Source of the DNA: Candidatus Binatia bacterium
GTDB taxonomy: Bacteria; Desulfobacterota; Binatia; UBA12015
Direction of reading: 5' to 3'
Assembly: GCA_029243485.1 (NCBI GenBank)
Contig: JAQWRY010000043.1
Location: 1-44,777, forward strand
DNA length: 44,777 bases
Shown in pieces: positions 1 to 9,097 of this stretch. How positions within the stretch are numbered: the first letter of the stretch is position 1; each line of letters begins with the position of its first letter. A program made the position numbers and the translations under genes. The notes under the pieces are model-generated. The model made no database searches and was not told the origin of the DNA. It saw only the letters and a list, made by a program, of their open reading frames with translations.

Positions 1-1764
1 CCAGTGGAATCGCCGATCCCGGCCGCCGTCGTGCAAGCCACCTCCGAGCTGCCTCGTCTCGATCGACTGTCGATCGAGGGCGCCGAAGAGTCGGACCAAT
101 CGGCGCGACGTGGTGCTCTCGCGCACAGCCTCGGGCAACTCCTCGATGCGCAGCGGCTGCGCTGAAGCGATCCAGCGAAGATCCGCCAGGTTGGAGCCGA
201 GGCCGGTCGCCGCCAGAAGCGGCGTCGGGTCCGCCAAAATCCAGGTCACGCCCCGACTCGGCGAGATCAGCCTGCTGACGAAGTCGTACGTGTCGCGCGG
301 CGTGAGGACGTCGATCGAACGAAGGTCGCGAATCCCCATCGCACTCGACACGAGCGGCGGGGCCAACTCGACGGGTCCCGAGAAGCGCCCCGGGCGCTCC
401 TCTGCGAGACGCTGTAGCTCGACCGTCCAGGGCGCGGGGGCATAGACGTCCACCCGCTCGGCCCAGGTACGCGGCACGAGCCACAACATCTCCGCCGTGA
501 CGAGCACGAGCCCGAGGAGCGTTGCCGGAAACGGAAGCGAGTCCAGTCCCCGCGCCACGAGGAGCGCCAGAGCCAGATAGAGCGGAAAGCAGTATTTGAC
601 GTAGTTGATCGAGCCGAAGATCGGCACGTCGCCGAGGGGCACCGGGAGCGCGCCATGGATCCGCAGGACTTCGACGACCACGGTCAGAGCGAGCGCCCGG
701 GTGAGCCAGGACCGCCGTGTGTGCCAGAACCCCAAAGCCGCCCCCACGATGACCGTGAGCCCGGCGTAGGGCAGCCCCCGGGACGTGCCCTCCGCGGGCG
801 GCGTGGCGCCCCCGGTTGGGACGTACTGCAGCTCCTTCGCGAGACTGCCACCGAGACTCGAGAGAGATCCGACCGGCAGCGTCCATTGAGACTGGGTCGT
901 GCGTCCCGCGCGGACGAGCCCACTCGCTTGGCCGTACGTTTCCGCGAACGGCACGAGTGCGATCGCCGCAATCCCGGCGCCGAGTGCAACGCCACACACC
1001 CAGCCGCCGATCTGGCGGTAGAGCGGCATCGCGTCCGGGTCCGCTCCCTCTTCAGCAGCAGCGCTCGACCGGTCCGCGGCATCGGCGAGAAGCCACGACA
1101 AGCCGAACACCCCGGCCATGATCGCACTCTGCGGTTTCACTCCGAGGAGCCCGGCACTCACCGCAAGCGCGATCCAGGCGATGCCTCGATCGCCGTTGCG
1201 GCGAAGCGCCAACGCGGCCCAGAGCGTCGCGGGCACGAAGACATCCGTGTTGAGGGGATGATGCTCGATCCACTCCACGGTCTGCCCCGACAGCATCAAC
1301 GCGACGGCGGCCGCGAGCGCGCTCGCGAAACGGATCCCCAGTTCCCGCGCGAGCCCGAACGTGAAGAACCCGAGCAAGAAGACGCGGAGGAGCCACGCGA
1401 AGTCCTGCATGCCGGACGAAGGGAAGAGGTTCACGAGGAACTGCAGCGGCGACAACGCGCCCATGTTCGGATTGCCGAGAAGCGGGATCCCGAGCCCTTC
1501 GGCGTCGTTCCACAACGGGGCCTGCCCGGCCGCAAGGCCGCGGTGCACCAGATAGGGAGCCGGCTCGTCCACCCAGGTGGCCCCCTCGAGGTCGCGCACC
1601 GGGGCGGCGACGTCGGGCGGCCCGGCGACTCCGACCGGCCCGGTCGGGAGCGCTCCGGGCAACCAAGCCGCGCTGGAGAAGGTTCGCCCGCCGAACAGAA
1701 CGGAGGGAAACGCCGCGCACAGAAGCGCGGCGAGGAGCCCCGCCGCAGCGAGCCGGCCTACCAC
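1..1764 (-). CDS. YfhO-like polytopic membrane protein, C-terminus cut by window edge
   Basis: The frame is open from a GTG at 1764 to the left edge (588 codons visible). The product begins with a hydrophobic signal-anchor segment. A loop follows with the pattern PLWNDAEGLGIPLLGNPNMG at about residues 82-101, which resembles the 'PLWNP..G.G.P.L.NPQ' loop of bacterial YfhO / GT-C membrane proteins. Further on there are several hydrophobic segments and a stretch LPVPLGDVPIFGSINYVKY near residue 375. The gene overlaps the stop of the upstream KAS III gene by 7 nt, so the two are probably translationally coupled. Family knowledge: YfhO-type proteins are linked to glycosylation of cell-wall polymers or lipids; the exact reaction here is unknown. 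The end lies outside the window. Confidence is good for a real GT-C-like membrane gene and moderate for the family name. Confidence 0.75.
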   Translation of the reverse strand, partial: MVGRLAAAGLLAALLCAAFPSVLFGGRTFSSAAWLPGALPTGPVGVAGPPDVAAPVRDLEGATWVDEPAPYLVHRGLAAGQAPLWNDAEGLGIPLLGNPNMGALSPLQFLVNLFPSSGMQDFAWLLRVFLLGFFTFGLARELGIRFASALAAAVALMLSGQTVEWIEHHPLNTDVFVPATLWAALALRRNGDRGIAWIALAVSAGLLGVKPQSAIMAGVFGLSWLLADAADRSSAAAEEGADPDAMPLYRQIGGWVCGVALGAGIAAIALVPFAETYGQASGLVRAGRTTQSQWTLPVGSLSSLGGSLAKELQYVPTGGATPPAEGTSRGLPYAGLTVIVGAALGFWHTRRSWLTRALALTVVVEVLRIHGALPVPLGDVPIFGSINYVKYCFPLYLALALLVARGLDSLPFPATLLGLVLVTAEMLWLVPRTWAERVDVYAPAPWTVELQRLAEERPGRFSGPVELAPPLVSSAMGIRDLRSIDVLTPRDTYDFVSRLISPSRGVTWILADPTPLLAATGLGSNLADLRWIASAQPLRIEELPEAVRESTTSRRLVRLFGALDRQSIETRQLGGGLHDGGRDRRFHW

Positions 1765-2744
1765 CGCGCCACGAGGGCGCCGGCCGTCATGCCGCCGCCG
1801 ACCGCGTTCACCACGAGCACGTCGCCCGTCTTCAGCTTTCCGGCTCGGTGCGCCTCTTCCAGGGCAATCGGAATGGACGCGGCCGACGTGTTCCCACACC
1901 GGTCGAGGTTGATCCCGACGCGATCCGGCGAGATCTTCAACTGCGAGATCATCATCCGGATGATGCGCACGTTCGCCTGGTGCGGGACGAGAAGCTGGAC
2001 GTCTTCGGGGCGAAGTCCGGCCAGATCGAGCACCTCCCGGGTCAGCGCCACCAACTGCTCTACGGCGGCACGAAACACATCCTGTCCCTTCATCCGCATC
2101 CAGGGATCCTCGCCGCCCGGCGGAAGATCTTCGGGGCGCCGGGCGCCCGAACGAACGTAGAGAATCGGCCAGAGATCACCGAGCGCCCGCAACCGCGCGA
2201 CCAGGATCCCACTGCCGCCCTCCCCGGACTGCTCGTCCGCGACGAGGACGACGGCTCCGGCCCCGTCACCGAAGAGCGGACTCGTCATGCGATCGGTTGG
2301 TTCACAAAGCGCACTCAACCGATCGGCGCCGACCACGAGAACGCGCTGGTGATCCCCCGCTCGGATTCCCTGATCTGCGACGGTGACCGCGTAGGGAAAG
2401 CCGGCGCACGCGGCCGCGACGTCGAATGCCGGCGAGGTCCCGATCCCGAGACGCTCGTGCAGAAGACAAGCGAGGGACGGGAAGAGATAGGGGCCCGATG
2501 TCGTAGCCACTACGATCGCATCGACATCCTTCGGGGCGACGCTCGCCTGGTCCAGCGCGGCGCGCGCGGCGGCCGCCGCCAGGTCCACGAGCGAGTCACC
2601 GTCGGCAAGAATCCGCCGCTCTCGAACGCCGGTCCTGCCCTCGATCCAACCCGACTCGACCCCGAGTCGGGCTTCGACGGCGTCGTTACCGACGACCGTT
2701 TCGGGAAGTGCCGCCCCCACCCCCACGATCCGCGACCGGAGCAC
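1758..2744 (-). CDS. 3-oxoacyl-ACP synthase III (KAS III, FabH-like)
   Basis: The product of 328 aa matches the FabH/thiolase fold. The active-site Cys lies in DVAAACAGF, the catalytic His in VPHQANVRI and the Asn in RCGNTSAAS, so the Cys-His-Asn triad is intact. The family condenses an acyl-CoA or acyl-ACP with malonyl-ACP in the cytoplasm, either to start fatty-acid synthesis or to make specialised acyl chains. Nothing here shows the acyl preference, and no other fab genes are adjacent. An in-frame ATG at 2780 would add 12 residues, but it lies in the stem-loop at 2768-2795. The GTG at 2744 puts VLRSRIVGVGAALPE at the N-terminus as in homologues. The stop overlaps the YfhO-like gene. Confidence 0.85.
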   Translation of the reverse strand: MLRSRIVGVGAALPETVVGNDAVEARLGVESGWIEGRTGVRERRILADGDSLVDLAAAAARAALDQASVAPKDVDAIVVATTSGPYLFPSLACLLHERLGIGTSPAFDVAAACAGFPYAVTVADQGIRAGDHQRVLVVGADRLSALCEPTDRMTSPLFGDGAGAVVLVADEQSGEGGSGILVARLRALGDLWPILYVRSGARRPEDLPPGGEDPWMRMKGQDVFRAAVEQLVALTREVLDLAGLRPEDVQLLVPHQANVRIIRMMISQLKISPDRVGINLDRCGNTSAASIPIALEEAHRAGKLKTGDVLVVNAVGGGMTAGALVARW

Positions 2745-2767
2745 CCGGCATCCATACCGCACTCTTC

Positions 2768-2795
2768 GGAAGGCCGCCATTTGGCGGGGCCTTCC
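2768..2795 (-). terminator. Stem-loop between the CsgG-like gene and the KAS III gene
   Basis: An inverted repeat of 12 bp (7 bp, a 2-nt bulge, then 5 bp) closes on a two-base loop just after the stop of the upstream minus-strand gene. No T-tract follows, so it could be a weak terminator or an mRNA-processing hairpin rather than a classical rho-independent terminator. Confidence 0.4.
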
Positions 2796-2801
2796 GGGCG
2801 A

Positions 2802-5336
2802 TCAAAAGCGGGGCGTGCTCGCCGGGGTCGGGGTGGGCGTGCCGGTCGGGCGACCGGCCGGAGTCGGGCTCGGCGTCGGAACGGGCGACGCATCCGCCGA
2901 GAGGGCCGAGGAGCACGTCCCGCCGAGACACGAACCCGCACAGCAATCCTGGTCGCTCGAACACGCGCCGCTCGGCGCGGCACAGCAACGCCCGAGGACG
3001 CAGCCCGCACCGGCCCCGCAACACTCGCTCGCATCGGAGCACGCCGACTGGAGCGGAAGACAGCACGCCCCGTCGCAGCCCACGTTGGTCCCACAGCAGA
3101 TCGAGTCGTCGGCGCAGTTGTCGCCCAGCGGCGCGCAGCAGATGTTCTGGCCTGAGGTCGGGGTCTCTTCACAGTCGCTGCCCGGACAGCACTCGAACAC
3201 GGCATCGCACGTATTCCCCTGCGGCACGCAGAGGGGAGGCGTAGGAGCGGGCGTCGGTGTCGGCGGGGCACTGCCCTCACACGTCCCGCTCGCACAGCGG
3301 CCGGTACAGCACTCGGAGTCGTTCGCGCACGACAGACCATCGGGGAGACAGCAGCTACCCGCAGCACACGCCGCGCCGTCGTCGCAGCAATCGCTCGCGC
3401 CGGTGCACGAGACGCCCAGCGGCGCGCAGCACTGTTGGCCTCGACAGGCGTTGTCACTCCCGCAGCAATTCCCATCGATCTGGCAGGGCATCGTCAGACC
3501 GAGGCAACAGCGTGTGCCGCTGCCCGCCGGCGTGACGTCGCACTCGCGTGGGATGTCCTGGCAACATTCCGCCGGCGCGGTGCAACTCGCCCCGGTGCCC
3601 CCGCAGGTCGGTGGCGGGGTCGGGGTCGGCGGAGCCGAGGAAACGCTCAACGTCGCCGACTCGCTCGCGGTGTCGTTCGGCGGCCCACGGGAGGCCGTCG
3701 CGGTGAACGTCACGTCGACGGTCTGTCCTCCATCACTGAGAGTGGTCTGCCAACGGAACGTCCCCGTCGCCGGGTTGCCTCTCGAGGTGTCGAACGTCGC
3801 CGCACTGGGCGCACCCGACTGCGTGAGCGTGACCGGCGAGCCTTCCGGGTCCTGCCCTTCGATGTTCAGAACGATCAGGTCGCCGGCACTCACCGAGCGA
3901 TCCTGGACGCCGCTGAGCGTTGGCGGTCGAACGGGGTCGTTGTTGCCCCCTCCGCCCCCGCCGCCACCACCACCCGCGGCTGCCGCTGCGCCGCCGATCA
4001 CGACGACGAGCCCACCGCCGACGAGTGCGGCGGTCATGGGCGACATCCCGAGGATCGTCGTCTCCTCTTCCTCCACCGGCTCCGGCGGGGTGCCCGTGGT
4101 CGTAGCGGCCTTCTTCGATGCGGACGCCCCACCCGCGACGGCTCCAGCCGTGGCGGCGGTCGTGGTCGATGCGTCGGTCGTCCGGGCGACGACTTCGGGC
4201 TGCGCGTCGGTCGTGGGCGCTGCCGCAGGTGCCTCGGTCGTCACGCTCGGAGTCGCGATCGGTGCCGCGGCCACCACCGCTGGAGCCGCAACCGGCTCGA
4301 GCTCGGACTGAACCACGGTCGCAACCGCCGTCAGCGACATCGACGAAGCCGGCAGGGTCGCGAGGCGGAGACGCGCCAACCGAAAGGACGAATCGGCGCG
4401 CAACGCCTTTTCGTACTCGCGTCGGGCGTCGTCGAACTGGCCGCGGTCTTCGTGGTCGAGCCCACGACCGAACGCGAGTGCGGCATCGAGGCTCTCGGTG
4501 TGCACGGCCTGCATCCGCGCGGCCGAAGCCTTGGAAAGGGAACTCACCGGAGAACCGAGGCGATTCGAAATCCCAACGGCGGTGTCACGGATCGCGGCGT
4601 AGAAGCGATCGAGCGGGGCGAGGAACGAGCCCGACTCGAGCCGGAGGCCGGATTCCGTGTCGATCAACGCGGAGTCCACCTCGAGCGTCATCGGGTCCGT
4701 CGACGTATCGACGTGCGCACCGACGACGACCAGTCCAGCCCCGAGGAGCGCACCCACACGTCGCGCGGTCTTGGTATCGCTTCCTGCCTGGTCGGAGACC
4801 TCGTCGAGAAACGCTTCGACGCGGCCACGCTCGACGACTCGCGAGTTCGGAACACCACCCAGGCTGTCGGTCAGCATCGCCGCGATGGCCTTGCCGAGCG
4901 GCTCGTACTCCGGCGCGCCGACATTCCGAAAGGGCAGAACGGCGAGCACGTCGCCGGAAACGCGCGCCCCACGCCCCGCGGAGACGGCCGCTTTCGCACC
5001 CCGCCGGTTCGCCTCGCGAACCACGAGGGTCCGTAGTCGAGCGATATCGCCCGCAAGGGCGGTGTCCGGGGATGTCTTGATGAACTGCCCCCAGGCATCC
5101 GCCGCCCGAGCGGGTTGATCGAGTCGCAATTGGGCGAGCCCCAACAAAAGCGCGTCGTTCGGATCGCCGCCGGGCGCCCCCTGGAGGGCCGAAACCACGC
5201 CCCGGTAGTCTCCCGCGCCGTAGCGCTCATAACCGGTTTCGTAGGCAGCCGAGAGCGCGGCGAACGAAACGGAGGGCGGAGCCACGATGAGAGCAACGAG
5301 AAACAGCGCCAGGGATCGCGAAATGATGGACCTCAT
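2802..5336 (-). CDS. Exported CsgG/FlgO-like TPR protein with Ig-like domain and duplicated Cys-rich blocks
   Basis: The product is 844 aa. Residues 1-26 look like a signal peptide. Residues 30-110 hold TPR-like helices. Residues 128-260 resemble the CsgG/FlgO-type fold (VLAVLPFRNVG, then SRVVERGRVEAFLDE). Residues 280-325 are another TPR. An Ala/Thr-rich linker follows to about 420, then a hydrophobic segment (434-454) ending in ten glycines. Residues 470-560 look like a putative Ig/cadherin-type domain. The C-terminus has two blocks (578-686 and 703-808), each with 24 cysteines in the same order, set between Pro-Thr linkers. CsgG-like proteins act in the envelope, often at the outer membrane; the role of the Cys-rich tail is unknown. 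The gene is divergent from the TolC operon. The domain combination is unusual and I recognise no named orthologue. Confidence 0.75.
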   Translation of the reverse strand: MRSIISRSLALFLVALIVAPPSVSFAALSAAYETGYERYGAGDYRGVVSALQGAPGGDPNDALLLGLAQLRLDQPARAADAWGQFIKTSPDTALAGDIARLRTLVVREANRRGAKAAVSAGRGARVSGDVLAVLPFRNVGAPEYEPLGKAIAAMLTDSLGGVPNSRVVERGRVEAFLDEVSDQAGSDTKTARRVGALLGAGLVVVGAHVDTSTDPMTLEVDSALIDTESGLRLESGSFLAPLDRFYAAIRDTAVGISNRLGSPVSSLSKASAARMQAVHTESLDAALAFGRGLDHEDRGQFDDARREYEKALRADSSFRLARLRLATLPASSMSLTAVATVVQSELEPVAAPAVVAAAPIATPSVTTEAPAAAPTTDAQPEVVARTTDASTTTAATAGAVAGGASASKKAATTTGTPPEPVEEEETTILGMSPMTAALVGGGLVVVIGGAAAAAGGGGGGGGGGNNDPVRPPTLSGVQDRSVSAGDLIVLNIEGQDPEGSPVTLTQSGAPSAATFDTSRGNPATGTFRWQTTLSDGGQTVDVTFTATASRGPPNDTASESATLSVSSAPPTPTPPPTCGGTGASCTAPAECCQDIPRECDVTPAGSGTRCCLGLTMPCQIDGNCCGSDNACRGQQCCAPLGVSCTGASDCCDDGAACAAGSCCLPDGLSCANDSECCTGRCASGTCEGSAPPTPTPAPTPPLCVPQGNTCDAVFECCPGSDCEETPTSGQNICCAPLGDNCADDSICCGTNVGCDGACCLPLQSACSDASECCGAGAGCVLGRCCAAPSGACSSDQDCCAGSCLGGTCSSALSADASPVPTPSPTPAGRPTGTPTPTPASTPRF
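2913..3605 (-). repeat. Two copies of a 24-cysteine block, each of four CC-type repeats
   Basis: Within the CsgG-like gene, block A covers nt 3279-3605 and block B nt 2913-3230. Each has Cys groups of 7, 6, 6 and 5, in units of the type C-x5-C-CC-xn-C-xn-CC. The first unit has Cys spacings 7, 6, 1, 7, 11 in block A and 7, 6, 1, 5, 11 in block B. A Pro-Thr linker separates the blocks. The match points to duplication of a whole four-repeat block. Confidence 0.8.
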
Positions 5337-5434
5337 TTGGATTCGCGACCCTTACTCGGCCTGCCCCCAGCGGGCAAGCGCGCGGCCCGGGGCTGGCGCC
5401 AGAGCCGGACCCTGTAATAAGCCGAGAGTAGCCG
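5337..5434. promoter_or_regulatory. Divergent intergenic region between the CsgG-like gene and the TolC operon
   Basis: These 98 bp must hold the promoters for both directions. A plus-strand TGTAATAAG at about 5413-5421 could be an extended -10 for the efflux operon, but no good -35 box is seen. GC-rich short inverted repeats lie at 5370-5400. No operator was recognised. Confidence 0.35.
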
Positions 5435-6958
5435 ATGCAGCCAACGACCCAGCGACGGAGCCCCGGAGCCCACTTCAGGCGGCAGACCCTGGCCGTCCTC
5501 TTATGGACGGCCCTGCTCCTACCGGGCGCCGCCCGGGCTGCCCAGGTCGACCTCGCCGGATGCGTGAAGCTCGCCCTCGCCCGAAACCCCCAGATCCTCG
5601 ATGCAATCGATGCAGAATTGTCGGCGCGGCTCACGCTCGAGGTGGCCGAAGTCGAGTACGATCTTCAGGTAACTCCCACGATCGACGGCGGCCTGCAGGG
5701 CTCAAACACGACCAACCAGAACTTCGAGCTGCTGCTGCGGCGGAAGTTCCTCCCGACCGGAACGCAAGTCGACGTCAAAGGCAGCTCTCGCGTCTTCTCC
5801 ACCGTACCGCAGGTCTCGGTCCCCTACTTCAGCGAGGCCCGGGTGACCGTGGCCCAACCACTTCTTCAAGGCTGGACCGCAATCGAGAACCGATCGGGCC
5901 TCGACGAGGCCGAGCGACGCCTCGGCTCGAGCGAGCACGCGATCGAAGTCGCACGCGAAGAAACCGTGTTCCAGATCGTGCGCGCCTACTACGAGGTCGT
6001 CCGGGCCGAACAACTCCTCGAAGTCGCGCGGCGTTCGCGCACGCGCGTCCGGGCACTGAAGGACGCCGCCGAGGCTCGCCTCGAACTCGGCAAGGTCTCG
6101 AAGATGGACGTCTACCGAGCCGACATCCAAGAAGCGCGCGTCCTCAACACACTCGCCGACCAGGAGGCTCGTCGCGCGGGCGCACTCGACAACTTGAAGC
6201 TCCTCCTCGGGCTCGACCCGCGGGTCGACCTCCAGATCGACCCACGCCTCCAAGGTCCGACCGTGACCGAACTGAAGGGCGTGAACCTCGAAGACCAGGC
6301 CGACAACCAACGCCCCGAAGTTCGCGAGGCCCGGGCCGAGGTTGCCGACTCGGAACGCAAACTCGTTCTCGCGAAGTACGGGCTCTGGCCGGCACTCGAC
6401 CTCGTCGGGCACTACGCACAGCAGGGCTTCGGTGAGTCGTTCGGAGACTCGTTCAACCTCGACCGCACCGAATGGAACGTCGGCTTCCGCTCATCGGTCC
6501 CGCTCGACCGAACCATCCAGAAAGCTGCGCTGACGGAAGCCGAGATTGCGCTGCGCAGCCGCGAACGGAACTACCGCCAACTCCGCGGCCAGGTGGTGGG
6601 TCAGGTGCGACAGGCAGTGCGACAGCTCGACCGCGCTCGCGCCGAGTCGGAGCTCGCCGCGCGAATTGCGACACAGGCCTCCCAGCAAGAAGAACTCGCG
6701 CGATACCGCTACGAGAAGGGCCTCACGGACAACTTCGACCTCGTCCAGGCGGAGGAACAGCTCACCGAGGCCCGCGCGGGTCAGATCCTCGCCACGATCG
6801 ACCAGGCGGTCGCCGCCGGCGCCGTGCGCCGGGCCACGGGCACGCTCACCGCCGCCTTCCTGGATCTACCGCCTGCGGCGGCTCCGGCGGTTCGTGACAC
6901 CGGGCCGCCACCGGGCGGCGCCTGCGGCAAGGAAACCGAATGCGCTCTCGGCGAGTGA
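5435..6958 (+). CDS. TolC-family outer-membrane efflux protein
   Basis: The product of 507 aa starts with a basic N-region and a hydrophobic core ending in GAARAAQ, a Sec signal peptide. The mature part has the TolC/OEP pattern: LAGCVKLALARNPQI near the N-terminus, two long amphipathic helical hairpins rich in Glu, Arg and Ala, and a repeat of the family signature (DLVQAEEQLTEARAGQILA) near the C-terminus. TolC proteins form trimeric outer-membrane channels with a periplasmic tunnel. It is the first gene of a four-gene operon with a membrane-fusion protein, an ATPase and a permease, so it probably serves as the exit duct of a tripartite ABC exporter. It overlaps the next gene by 19 nt. Confidence 0.88.
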   Translation: MQPTTQRRSPGAHFRRQTLAVLLWTALLLPGAARAAQVDLAGCVKLALARNPQILDAIDAELSARLTLEVAEVEYDLQVTPTIDGGLQGSNTTNQNFELLLRRKFLPTGTQVDVKGSSRVFSTVPQVSVPYFSEARVTVAQPLLQGWTAIENRSGLDEAERRLGSSEHAIEVAREETVFQIVRAYYEVVRAEQLLEVARRSRTRVRALKDAAEARLELGKVSKMDVYRADIQEARVLNTLADQEARRAGALDNLKLLLGLDPRVDLQIDPRLQGPTVTELKGVNLEDQADNQRPEVREARAEVADSERKLVLAKYGLWPALDLVGHYAQQGFGESFGDSFNLDRTEWNVGFRSSVPLDRTIQKAALTEAEIALRSRERNYRQLRGQVVGQVRQAVRQLDRARAESELAARIATQASQQEELARYRYEKGLTDNFDLVQAEEQLTEARAGQILATIDQAVAAGAVRRATGTLTAAFLDLPPAAAPAVRDTGPPPGGACGKETECALGE

Positions 6959-8406
6959 CCGCGTCCCTGTTCGGGGTCGGCGCCATCGCACTGGTCGCCG
7001 CCGTCAGCGGGTGGGACGACGCCCCACGAGGAGACGGGGCCCCACCCACCGCGCGCGCGCTGCGCGGCGACGTCACGCAGAGCCTGGTCGAGCCCGGCAC
7101 TCTTCGCGCCGCCCGCTCGGTCACGTTGGCATCCGAGATCCGCAGCAACCGCGCCAAGATCGTGTCCCTCCTCCCCGACGGAACCTGGGTCGAGCCGGGC
7201 GACACCGTGCTGCGTTTCGATCCGACCCCGTTCGAGGAGGAGCGTTTGAAGGCGCTCGCAGACGTGCGAGATGCCGAAGCGGCCACTGTCCGCGCGGAGC
7301 AGGAGCGAAAGCTCCAGATCGCGAAGGCCGAGGAGTCGCTCGAGAGCACGCGCCACGCGGTCCGACTCGCCGAGCTGAATCTCGAAGCCTTCGAGAAGGG
7401 AACCGGCGCGCTGAACGTTCGCGAAGCGGAAGTCCGGGCGGCGGAAATGGGCGCGGAACTCTCTCGCGCGCGCGAAGACCTGATGGACATGGAACGCATG
7501 CTCCGCCAGGGATTCGTGAGCGCCGAAGAAGTCTCCCGTCAACGCGGTCGGGTCGAGAACCTCGGCCGTCAAGACGGGCTTCAGGGCGATCGCCTTCGTA
7601 CCGCCCGCGAGATCCACTACCCGCGAGACCTCGAACGGTCGCGGAACCAACTCGAGGAGGCTGAGGACGCGGTCGCCCGCGCCGAGGGCGTCCTGTACTA
7701 CACACGCGAGTACTACCGCGCCGTTCGAGAAAGCGCGCAACGCAAAGAGGAGTCGACGCGAACGGCCCTCGGTCGGGTCGACGAGCAACTCGCGAAAACG
7801 CAGATCACGACCCCGATCGCGGGCTTCCTGGTCTTGCAGGACATCCCACTGGAGAACGGCAAGCGGCGTCCGCAGGTCGGCGATTCGGTGTGGAGCGGCG
7901 TGCCGATTGCCACCGTGCCCGACCTCTCGAAGATGCAGCTCACCGCCTTCGTGCGCGAGGTCGATCTCCATCGAGTCTCCGTGGGGATGGCCGCCGACGT
8001 GGCCATCGAGGCCTACCCCGACCTCCGGCTCGAGGGTCGAATCGGCCACATCGGCAGTCTCGCCGAGAACGTCGTGGACTCCCCATGGAAGTTCTTCCCG
8101 GTCACCCTGACGCTCGCGACCACCGACGACCGACTACGCCCGGGCATGTCGGCACGCGTCGAATTCGAGCTCGCGCGATCCGAAGATGTAGTCCGGGTTC
8201 CGGCGGACGCCATTTTCACGCGCGGGGACAGACGGGTCGTCTACATCCGCCACGGGAGCTCGGTCGCCGAGCACGAGGTCTCGCTCGGACTCGCGAACGA
8301 GACCCACGTCGAGATCCGCGCCGGGATCGATGAAGGAGACGAGCTTCTCCTGGAATCGCCGGGCGGCTCTGTTGCATTCCAACCGCTTCCGGAGCCGCGA
8401 GCGTGA
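6940..8406 (+). CDS. Periplasmic adaptor (membrane-fusion protein) of a MacA/HlyD-like efflux pump
   Basis: The product of 488 aa has an N-terminal membrane anchor (residues 7-24), then a lipoyl/barrel half (VTLASEIRSNRAKIV ... WVEPGDTVLRFD). A long coiled-coil hairpin rich in Glu and Arg spans about residues 95-270, and the second barrel half follows (QITTPIAGFLVLQ). The C-terminal beta domain includes MTAFVRE-like LTAFVREVDLHRVSVGM and VVRVPADAIF. This order is that of RND/HlyD adaptors. The protein should link the inner-membrane permease to the TolC-like channel encoded just upstream. The gene overlaps its neighbours at both ends (19 nt and 4 nt), which indicates coupled translation. The substrate cannot be told from sequence. 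Confidence 0.85.
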   Translation: MRSRRVTASLFGVGAIALVAAVSGWDDAPRGDGAPPTARALRGDVTQSLVEPGTLRAARSVTLASEIRSNRAKIVSLLPDGTWVEPGDTVLRFDPTPFEEERLKALADVRDAEAATVRAEQERKLQIAKAEESLESTRHAVRLAELNLEAFEKGTGALNVREAEVRAAEMGAELSRAREDLMDMERMLRQGFVSAEEVSRQRGRVENLGRQDGLQGDRLRTAREIHYPRDLERSRNQLEEAEDAVARAEGVLYYTREYYRAVRESAQRKEESTRTALGRVDEQLAKTQITTPIAGFLVLQDIPLENGKRRPQVGDSVWSGVPIATVPDLSKMQLTAFVREVDLHRVSVGMAADVAIEAYPDLRLEGRIGHIGSLAENVVDSPWKFFPVTLTLATTDDRLRPGMSARVEFELARSEDVVRVPADAIFTRGDRRVVYIRHGSSVAEHEVSLGLANETHVEIRAGIDEGDELLLESPGGSVAFQPLPEPRA

Positions 8407-9097
8407 GCGATGCCGCACCCGAGGGCCGCCGAGCACCTTGCGCGGCCCTTAAAGGAATCGAGCGCCACTACCCACGTCGCGAAGGCACCGTCACCGCGCT
8501 CGAAGCCATCGACCTCGAAATCCAGCACGGCGAGATGCTGGCCCTGACGGGGCCTTCAGGCTCCGGCAAGTCGACGTTGCTCCACGTGCTCGGTCTTCTC
8601 GATACGCCCACCGCCGGCCGGTACCGCCTCGACGGCGAGGACGTCTCGACGCTCGAAGACGACGCTCGCGCGGCACGCCGCAACCGCAAAATCGGCTTCG
8701 TCTTCCAGGCCTTCCACCTGGTGCCGCATCTCACCCTCGAAGAAAACGTCGCGCTTCCCCTCGTGTACGGCGGCGTCGACGAGGACGGTCGCAGCCCGCG
8801 CGCTGCGACGGCGCTCCGCCAGGTCGGATTGGACCATCGTCTCACGCATCGGCCCGACGAGCTCTCCGGAGGGGAGCAGCAACGCGCCGCAATTGCGCGA
8901 GCCCTCATCTACGAACCGCCGCTTCTGCTCGCCACGAGCCCACGGGGAACCTCGACGAGGCGTCCGCCGAGGGCGTCCTCGAACTCATGCGCACCATCCA
9001 CTCCTTAGGCACGACGGTCGTGCTCGTTACGCACAACCCCCGGGTCGCGGCGATGGCCGAGCGAACGCTGGAAATCCGTCATGGCCGCTTCGTCTGA
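8403..9097 (+). CDS. MacB/LolD-type ABC transporter ATPase, interrupted by a 1-nt frameshift at Walker B
   Basis: Translation starts at a GTG (8403) overlapping the adaptor stop. Walker A is GPSGSGKS (residues 50-57), the Q-loop lies in GFVFQAFHLVPHLTL, and the signature is LSGGEQQRAAIARAL (154 on). After LLLA (nt 8933) one base is missing: where a GAC codon for the Walker B aspartate is expected, the frame slips and stops at 9008. In the shifted frame, EPTGNLDEASAEGVLELMR and the H-loop VLVTHNPRVAAMAE continue to a TGA at 9095-9097. Adding one base restores a normal 231-aa ATPase. The permease start at 9081 overlaps the true end. It is either a recent inactivating mutation or a sequence/assembly error; the intact neighbours favour an error or a very recent event. 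Confidence 0.8.

Noticed and set aside
655-2160. Plus-strand open frame of 501 codons
   Set aside because: It lies antisense to the YfhO-like and KAS III genes, has a low-complexity charged composition and no recognisable motif.
2815-4311. Plus-strand open frame of 498 codons
   Set aside because: It mirrors the CsgG-like gene; its Gln/His/Pro-rich text is the reverse reading of the Cys-rich repeats and poly-Gly.
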